Source of the DNA: 21-14-0-10-32-9 sp964501945
GTDB taxonomy: Archaea; Nanobdellota; Nanobdellia; Woesearchaeales; 21-14-0-10-32-9
Reading direction: 5' to 3'
Length of the DNA stretch: 9,650 bases
NCBI GenBank assembly: GCA_964501945.1
Contig: CAZCTY010000033.1
Coordinates: forward strand, 1 to 9,650
The translations under genes were made by a program, and so were the position numbers. The notes beneath the pieces were generated by a model, which worked only from the letters and a program-made list of their open reading frames with translations, was not told the origin of the DNA and did not search any database. Positions 5,903-9,650 of the stretch are shown in pieces (the first letter of the stretch is position 1; each line of letters opens with the position of its first letter).

Positions 5903-5926
5903 CTAAGCATTTTAAGAAAATAACGA

Positions 5927-7147
5927 TTAAAACAAGGTCTTCTGCTCATCCATTTCCTTTAAGAGCTTACTGCTTCTAAACAAAGACCTAACATTTAATC
6001 CAAATTTTTTTAAAACAATCAAGAAAAAATGATTTAACAAAGCATCTTTAGAATCAAAAAAATGAGGAGAATTAGAAAAAGCATTCCTAGACGCTTCACG
6101 AACAACCCACACACCAAGAGGCGCCCAATACTCCTCAGTTATAAAACGAAACAACAAAACACGCCCCCTCAACTTATTTTTAATAAAATACTCCAACGCA
6201 GCAAGCCTTGATGCATAATAACCACCACTAGTGTTATTCGCATAAGAAGACCTAGAAAAAGGACCCTCAAAATCAGATGCAAAAGCAAAATCAGATGCAT
6301 TCCTCGCACCAGGAACATAAGCCTCAAATAACTCAAAACTCCACGGACCAGGAAATAATAAACCAAAAAAGTAATTACCAAGATACGAACCCTCAAATAA
6401 AGAAAAATTACAACTATCAAAAACCCTAATTTTACGAATAAAAGATTTACCAAGAGAATCATCAACTAAAGTAATGGACCAACGAGTCGGAACAAGCTTA
6501 CGCTGAACGCCCACGCCAAGAGTGCCCCCGCTAATTAATTTAGATAAATAATGCTCATCAACACCCTTAGTGTGAAGAGTACTAATGGCTGAGCTTGCCT
6601 TTAAATCAACATCGGATTCTGCGCGCTGAATGTGAAATGGAACACGAGGATTTTCCAAAACATCCAACTTTTTAAGAGAAGCAACAGGACCATGAGGGAG
6701 AAGATCAGTACTGAGACTAAACTCTTTTTTTGGAGAACCATCAAAGAAAACCTCAGCATCCAAAGGCTTACTACTAAGACTAACCTCTTTAATGTTATCA
6801 GAGAACTTATTGATGGATTTAACATCACTAACAAAACGAGAATTAGACAAATCCTGACGCTTTAAAATAATATCTTTAATACCAACACTAGGATCTCTAA
6901 CCCACGATTTAGGTGTGTCATTATCAGAGATGGAAGATGATGCAAGAAAACCAGTATTAACACGAGGATAATTAAAACTACCAACCAATAAATTAGGTAC
7001 AGCGCCCATCAAAGAATCACTACTAATATCTTTGGAGCTGTCCTCTTTTTTTAATTTCTTCTTTAAAATGTTTAAAAGCCTCTGCTTCTCAGAACCCACA
7101 ATACCAGGATCCCTACCAGTAAATTTTAAAGAACCAGAAATCTTCAT
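5927..7147 (-). CDS. Nre family DNA repair protein with C-terminal PIP motif
   Basis: A 406-residue protein of the archaea-wide Nre family (NreA/NreB). Family features visible are an N-terminal LVGSFNYPRVNTG block, a PKSWVRDPSVGIKDIILKRQDL block, a central VQRKLVPTRWSITLVDD block, and a C-terminal half with LGNYFFGLLFPGPWSFELFE and a long aromatic-rich domain. The last five residues are QKTLF (402-406), a PCNA-interacting (PIP) peptide as described for NreA. In Haloferax volcanii NreA is involved in resistance to DNA damage such as mitomycin C, probably through PCNA. The N-terminus has no cysteine cluster, so this is the form without the zinc finger. The ATG is at leaderless distance (28 nt) from the shared AT box with kae1. 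Transcription runs toward tfe but T tracts intervene. Confidence 0.9.
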   Translation of the reverse strand: MKISGSLKFTGRDPGIVGSEKQRLLNILKKKLKKEDSSKDISSDSLMGAVPNLLVGSFNYPRVNTGFLASSSISDNDTPKSWVRDPSVGIKDIILKRQDLSNSRFVSDVKSINKFSDNIKEVSLSSKPLDAEVFFDGSPKKEFSLSTDLLPHGPVASLKKLDVLENPRVPFHIQRAESDVDLKASSAISTLHTKGVDEHYLSKLISGGTLGVGVQRKLVPTRWSITLVDDSLGKSFIRKIRVFDSCNFSLFEGSYLGNYFFGLLFPGPWSFELFEAYVPGARNASDFAFASDFEGPFSRSSYANNTSGGYYASRLAALEYFIKNKLRGRVLLFRFITEEYWAPLGVWVVREASRNAFSNSPHFFDSKDALLNHFFLIVLKKFGLNVRSLFRSSKLLKEMDEQKTLF

Positions 7148-7166
7148 AAAATAAAAGAATAAACAC

Positions 7167-7183
7167 TAAATTAATAAAATTTA
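7167..7183. promoter_or_regulatory. Shared bidirectional AT box between nre and kae1
   Basis: TAAATT-AATAA-AATTTA, an inverted repeat centred near 7175 in a 57-bp divergent gap. The centre is 28 nt from the nre ATG (7147, -) and 30 nt from the kae1 ATG (7205, +). One symmetric TATA-like element therefore fits both leaderless starts. No other TATA candidate or Shine-Dalgarno is present in the gap. Confidence 0.6.
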
Positions 7184-7204
7184 CCACACCCCCAAATAAA
7201 AGAA

Positions 7205-8197
7205 ATGAAACTACCAAACATAACATGCATCGGAATAGAAACCACAGCCCACACATTCGGCGTGAGCATAACACAAGGAGAGAGAGTACTATCAAACACA
7301 AAAAAATCATACACCTCAACAGACGGAGGAATGATACCTGCAGAAGTCGCAGACCACCACGTCAAACATTTTAATGAAGTGTTTGAAGACGCACTAAAAA
7401 TAGCACAAAAAACACCAAAAGACATAGACATAATAGCATTCTCCGCGAGCCCAGGAATAGGACACACACTAAGAATAGGGGCATTTTTTGCACGAACACT
7501 CGCAATAAAACTAAAAAAACCACTAATACCAGTAAACCACTGCATAGCACACCTAGAAATAGGAAGAATACAAACAAAAGCAAAAGACCCAATACTATTA
7601 TACGCATCAGGCGCAAACACACAAATCATAGGATATGAAGCACAAAAATACAGAGTATTTGGAGAAACACTAGACATAGGAATAGGAAATTTCCTCGATA
7701 ACCTCGGACGAGCACTAGGACTCGGATTCCCCGCAGGACCGAAGATAGAACAACTAGCAAAAAAAGGAAAATACATAGAACTACCATATACAGTGAAAGG
7801 AATGGATGTCGCATTCGGAGGTCTGCTAACAAACCTAAAGCATAAAATAAAAGAGAACAAACACACAAAAGAAGATATATGCTACTCAGCACAAGAAACA
7901 ACATTCGCAATGCTAACAGAGATAACAGAGAGAGCACTAGCACACACAGACAAAAAAGAAGTACTACTCGGTGGGGGCGTAGCCTGCAACAAAAGACTAT
8001 ACGAAATGATAAACACGATGTGCGAGGAGCGAGGAGCAAAAGCATACACACTAGAAAACCAATACTTAGTAGATAATGCAGCAATGATAGCACTCACAGG
8101 AACACTAATACACGCGCAAGATAAAAAAGACCAACTAGAAAACTCAAAAATAAAACCCTATGAGAGAACAGACGACGTACAAATAAATTACAGATAA
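7205..8197 (+). CDS. kae1: Kae1, t6A-synthase subunit of KEOPS
   Basis: A 330-residue protein matching archaeal Kae1 (ASKHA fold) end to end. Kae1 is the catalytic subunit of KEOPS and transfers the threonylcarbamoyl group to A37 of ANN-decoding tRNAs in the cytoplasm. Seen directly: the phosphate-loop start GIETTAHTFGVSI (10-22), the metal ligands H112 and H116 in NHCIAHLEIG and D290 in YLVDNAAM, ASGANTQ (134-140), GIGNFLDNLGRALGL and FPAGP in the centre, and GGGVACNKRL (256-265). The metal ligands fall in the spacing known from Pyrococcus Kae1. There is no Bud32 kinase domain fused at the C-terminus, unlike in many euryarchaea, so Bud32 must be encoded elsewhere. Codons end mostly in A or C. 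Transcription is divergent from nre, likely leaderless. Confidence 0.96.
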   Translation: MKLPNITCIGIETTAHTFGVSITQGERVLSNTKKSYTSTDGGMIPAEVADHHVKHFNEVFEDALKIAQKTPKDIDIIAFSASPGIGHTLRIGAFFARTLAIKLKKPLIPVNHCIAHLEIGRIQTKAKDPILLYASGANTQIIGYEAQKYRVFGETLDIGIGNFLDNLGRALGLGFPAGPKIEQLAKKGKYIELPYTVKGMDVAFGGLLTNLKHKIKENKHTKEDICYSAQETTFAMLTEITERALAHTDKKEVLLGGGVACNKRLYEMINTMCEERGAKAYTLENQYLVDNAAMIALTGTLIHAQDKKDQLENSKIKPYERTDDVQINYR

Positions 8198-8202
8198 AAA
8201 AA
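8196..8202 (-). terminator. T7 tract ending the pilin-like gene
   Basis: Seven A on + (T7 on -), 17 nt past the pilin stop, overlapping the TAA of kae1 in the same way as the convergent junction at 4205. Confidence 0.45.
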
Positions 8203-8219
8203 CAACAATTAAAACTTAA

Positions 8220-8693
8220 CTAAGGCGCTTCTCCAGGAAGAGTCCTAGTAACAACACGACCAGTAACATTATAACGATTATTACCTGCCCCAGTTCTTCC
8301 AAAAGTTAAAATAACATCAAAACGCTCCATGTTATTAACAAAAAAATCGTCATCATTGAAACTAATTTCTAAAGCCTTAGTTTCACCTCTCTGCAAAGTC
8401 TGATCACTGAAGTCAATATTTAAATCTTGATTATCCCTACGAATAACAACATCACTAACAATAATATCAACAGGATGATTATTTAAAACACGAAGACGAA
8501 AATCGCCATTTTGAAATAAAGCAGCCTCAACACAAACAATCTGATTACCAAGAGAACACTCCTCAGAGATAAAACGATCAGTACTAAACAAATCAAAATA
8601 AGTCAAAGCACCAACCATTAACAAAATAATAAGAATAGCCCAACTATAAGTAGTAAGAAACTCAATAGCCGCCTGACCTCTTTTTTTAAACAT
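8220..8693 (-). CDS. Type IV pilin-like protein, class III signal peptide
   Basis: A 157-residue exported protein. The N-terminus MFKKRG|QAAIEFLTTYSWAI is a textbook archaeal class III signal peptide: basic leader, Gly before the cleavage point, Gln at +1, Glu at +5, then a hydrophobic helix to about residue 33. Such precursors are cut by a prepilin-type peptidase (EppA/PibD class) and polymerise into a thin pilus through the helix. The remainder is a beta-rich domain with two cysteines early on (CSLGNQIVC) that could form a disulfide, and one N-glycosylation sequon (NVT). A frame exists up to a TTG at 8711, but ATG 8693 is chosen because GGTGAGG lies 9 nt upstream and the leader then has normal length. 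It is a single pilin gene with no assembly ATPase or platform gene in view. Confidence 0.88.
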   Translation of the reverse strand: MFKKRGQAAIEFLTTYSWAILIILLMVGALTYFDLFSTDRFISEECSLGNQIVCVEAALFQNGDFRLRVLNNHPVDIIVSDVVIRRDNQDLNIDFSDQTLQRGETKALEISFNDDDFFVNNMERFDVILTFGRTGAGNNRYNVTGRVVTRTLPGEAP

Positions 8694-8702
8694 AAAAACA
8701 AA

Positions 8703-8709
8703 CCTCACC
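8703..8709 (-). promoter_or_regulatory. Ribosome binding site of the pilin-like gene
   Basis: GGTGAGG on -, 9 nt before ATG 8693. Because it lies inside the longer TTG-started frame it supports the shorter protein. Confidence 0.7.
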
Positions 8710-8751
8710 AAAAAAATAAAACAAAATAAAAATAATAATGTAACACAATCC

Positions 8752-8759
8752 TATATAAA
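8752..8759 (-). promoter_or_regulatory. TATA box of the pilin-like gene
   Basis: TTTATATA on -, centred about 62 nt before ATG 8693. It predicts a start near 8729 and a leader of about 36 nt that contains the GGTGAGG site. Confidence 0.6.
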
Positions 8760-8792
8760 ACTTTTGAAAAAAAATAAGAAAAAACAGACAAC

Positions 8793-8815
8793 AAAAAACA
8801 AAACCTTTTTAAACT
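8793..8815 (+). promoter_or_regulatory. Core promoter of the large fibre-like gene
   Basis: An A-rich element plus CCTTTTTAAACT, with the TATA at about 8806-8813, centred about 30 nt before ATG 8840, so the leader is a few nt at most. The 23-nt segment matches positions 10-32 (promoter of the first membrane-protein gene) at 22 of 23 positions. Confidence 0.65.
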
Positions 8816-8839
8816 ACAAGTTTTATTATCAAAAATAGT

Positions 8840-9650
8840 ATGAATAGAGGTGCACGAACAAAAAACATAATGCTGCTAGCAATATTTCTAATCATAACAA
8901 CCACAACACTAACAACAGCAGAAACAGTAGGACAACACGAAACATTCTACGGACACACATTAATTAATATGTATGAAAATACAAATTACATATTCTTTGA
9001 CTCAAATTTATTAACAACAACAGGGAATGTAGCAATAGGAGAGGAAAAAACCAACCCAAGAATAGACATGCCCTCAACAATAAGATTAATAACACAAAAC
9101 CAAAACAGAATAATAATCACAGAGAACGGCCAAGTAGGAATAAATAAAGAACCAGAAAGCACTTACGGCTTAGATGTAGCAGGAAATATAAGAACAGATG
9201 ATGCATACCACACAACTGTAAGAGGAATAACAAGAACAGGAAGTAATGCAGTAGAAATGGTATCAAACTGGTGGAATAACATACCATTACATAAACAAGT
9301 ACTGACAATAAGAGGAGGCATAGTAACAAACCAAGCAGAAGAATGCATTCCAAGCGAGGAATATTCATGCAGAAATAGAGAATGCGGACCTTACGTAGAC
9401 TGGTGCTCAGGTAATTCTGTGGATTGCGGAACTTGTGATCCTGGATGGACTTGTGTGAACGGAGAATGCGTCTGTGTTCCAGATGGTGGTGTTTGTGATG
9501 GTTATGAATGCGGAAACAGAACAGACCATTGCGGGGTATCGCATGATTGCGGAACTTGTGATGATGGATGGGACTGCGCGCCAAATAATATGTGCGATAT
9601 TTGTGTACCTGATCCGAGTGTTTGTGATGGTTATGAATGTGGAACACAAA
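8840..9650 (+). CDS. Secreted fibre-like protein with Cys-rich repeats (partial)
   Basis: A frame open to the window edge (270 codons plus one base, no stop). Residues 1-27 are a signal peptide (MNRGARTKN, hydrophobic core, cleavage after TTA). Residues about 88-162 repeat the fibre-like layout of the protein at 2426: RIIITENGQVGI, a DVAGNIRTDD.Y block, GITRTGSNAVE and LTIRGGI. From residue 177 tandem Cys-rich modules follow, starting at 177, 219 and 262 (42 and 43 residues apart). Each has eight or so cysteines in the pattern C-x4-CG-x5-C-x5-DCGTC-x3-GW-x-C and a CVPD spacer. Modules of this CG..DCGTC type are common in secreted proteins of DPANN archaea. Probably an extracellular fibre or adhesin with a disulfide-bonded tip or stalk; the ligand is unknown. 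Codons change from A-ending to T-ending inside the Cys-rich part. Confidence 0.88.
   Translation, partial: MNRGARTKNIMLLAIFLIITTTTLTTAETVGQHETFYGHTLINMYENTNYIFFDSNLLTTTGNVAIGEEKTNPRIDMPSTIRLITQNQNRIIITENGQVGINKEPESTYGLDVAGNIRTDDAYHTTVRGITRTGSNAVEMVSNWWNNIPLHKQVLTIRGGIVTNQAEECIPSEEYSCRNRECGPYVDWCSGNSVDCGTCDPGWTCVNGECVCVPDGGVCDGYECGNRTDHCGVSHDCGTCDDGWDCAPNNMCDICVPDPSVCDGYECGTQ
9368..9650 (+). repeat. Tandem Cys-rich coding repeats
   Basis: Units start at 9368, 9494 and 9623 (126 and 129 nt apart) and run off the window. DNA identity is high in patches: GATTGCGGAACTTGTGAT occurs at 9422 and 9545, and GTTTGTGATGGTTATGAATG at 9491 and 9620. Adjacent copies this similar at DNA level suggest recent duplication or ongoing recombination. 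Confidence 0.8.

Larger units (their letters stand above)
5512..5926. other. 415-nt region without a convincing gene; structured
   Basis: This stretch lies between nre (ends 5927) and tfe (starts 5511), both on -. Its tfe-proximal half (5531-5657) contains two strong stem-loops and is bounded by a double palindromic TATA element (5671-5695). Its nre-proximal half (5700-5926) is A-rich on + and holds T tracts on - that can end the nre transcript. A + frame of 37 codons (5741-5854, Lys-rich) and two Phe-rich - frames are present but look like products of the A-rich composition. No tRNA, box C/D or CRISPR features were recognised. Confidence 0.6.

Noticed and set aside
5688..5949. Two overlapping minus-strand frames coding Phe-rich hydrophobic peptides
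   Set aside because: They are the complement of A runs, read through T tracts that should terminate transcription, and overlap the nre end.
7626..8093. Long minus-strand Leu-rich frames opposite kae1
   Set aside because: They are shadows of the strongly conserved kae1 frame; no start signals or recognisable domains.
9117..9647. Long minus-strand frame rich in His, Leu and Cys
   Set aside because: It is antisense to the fibre-like gene, whose + frame has a promoter, signal peptide, paralogue and regular Cys repeats.
9368..9650. Repeats at the right edge as a CRISPR array
   Set aside because: The units are 126-129 nt, in frame, and encode Cys-rich modules without constant short repeats and unique spacers.

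Overview
The window reads as a piece of an AT-rich archaeal genome. Three genes are diagnostic: the general transcription factor TFE, a stand-alone Kae1 (the t6A-synthase subunit of KEOPS), and an archaeal Nre-type repair protein ending in a PCNA-binding peptide. A pilin with an archaeal class III signal peptide, TATA boxes about 27-30 nt before start codons, and GGTGA-type ribosome sites agree with this. The A-rich compact layout and the secreted Cys-rich and fibre-like proteins suggest a DPANN-type lineage (Pacearchaeota/Woesearchaeota-like). That placement is an inference from style, not from a marker phylogeny.

Layout. (1) 53-4206, + strand: six envelope genes. Three are tandem, diverged paralogues of a five-segment membrane protein (53-631, 727-1341, 1349-1990). 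They are followed by a small membrane-anchored protein (2082-2384), a secreted protein with a tail-fibre-like beta motif (2426-2974) and a 23-cysteine secreted protein (3043-4206). (2) 4216-5511, - strand: tfe followed by an SbcD/Mre11-related phosphoesterase, probably one operon. (3) 5512-5926: a 415-nt stretch with no convincing gene. It holds two strong stem-loops and a double palindromic TATA element that may give tfe a long structured leader or encode a small RNA. (4) 5927-7147, - strand: Nre. It diverges from kae1 (7205-8197, +) across only 57 bp with one nearly symmetric AT box in the middle. (5) 8220-8693, - strand: pilin-like protein. (6) 8840 to the window edge, +: a second fibre-like secreted protein, paralogous to 2426-2974 but extended by tandem Cys-rich modules. 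Its frame is still open at the edge.

How it fits together: the window interleaves an information-processing core (TFE, Nre, KEOPS Kae1, phosphoesterase) with a cell-surface set (membrane trio, two fibre-like proteins, Cys-rich protein, pilin). No experiment is implied, but the surface set is the candidate undescribed system: a membrane platform plus secreted fibres or adhesins. The first gene of the trio and the large fibre gene have core promoters identical at 22 of 23 positions, which is the best sequence hint that the two surface loci are linked.

The whole + strand is rich in A (and C) and poor in T (and G), in coding and non-coding parts and in genes of both orientations. + genes end codons in A/C and - genes in T/G. 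The one clear exception is the Cys-rich repeat at the right edge, which is on + but uses T-ending codons, suggesting a different recent origin. No tRNA, rRNA, CRISPR array, transposase or integrase was seen.
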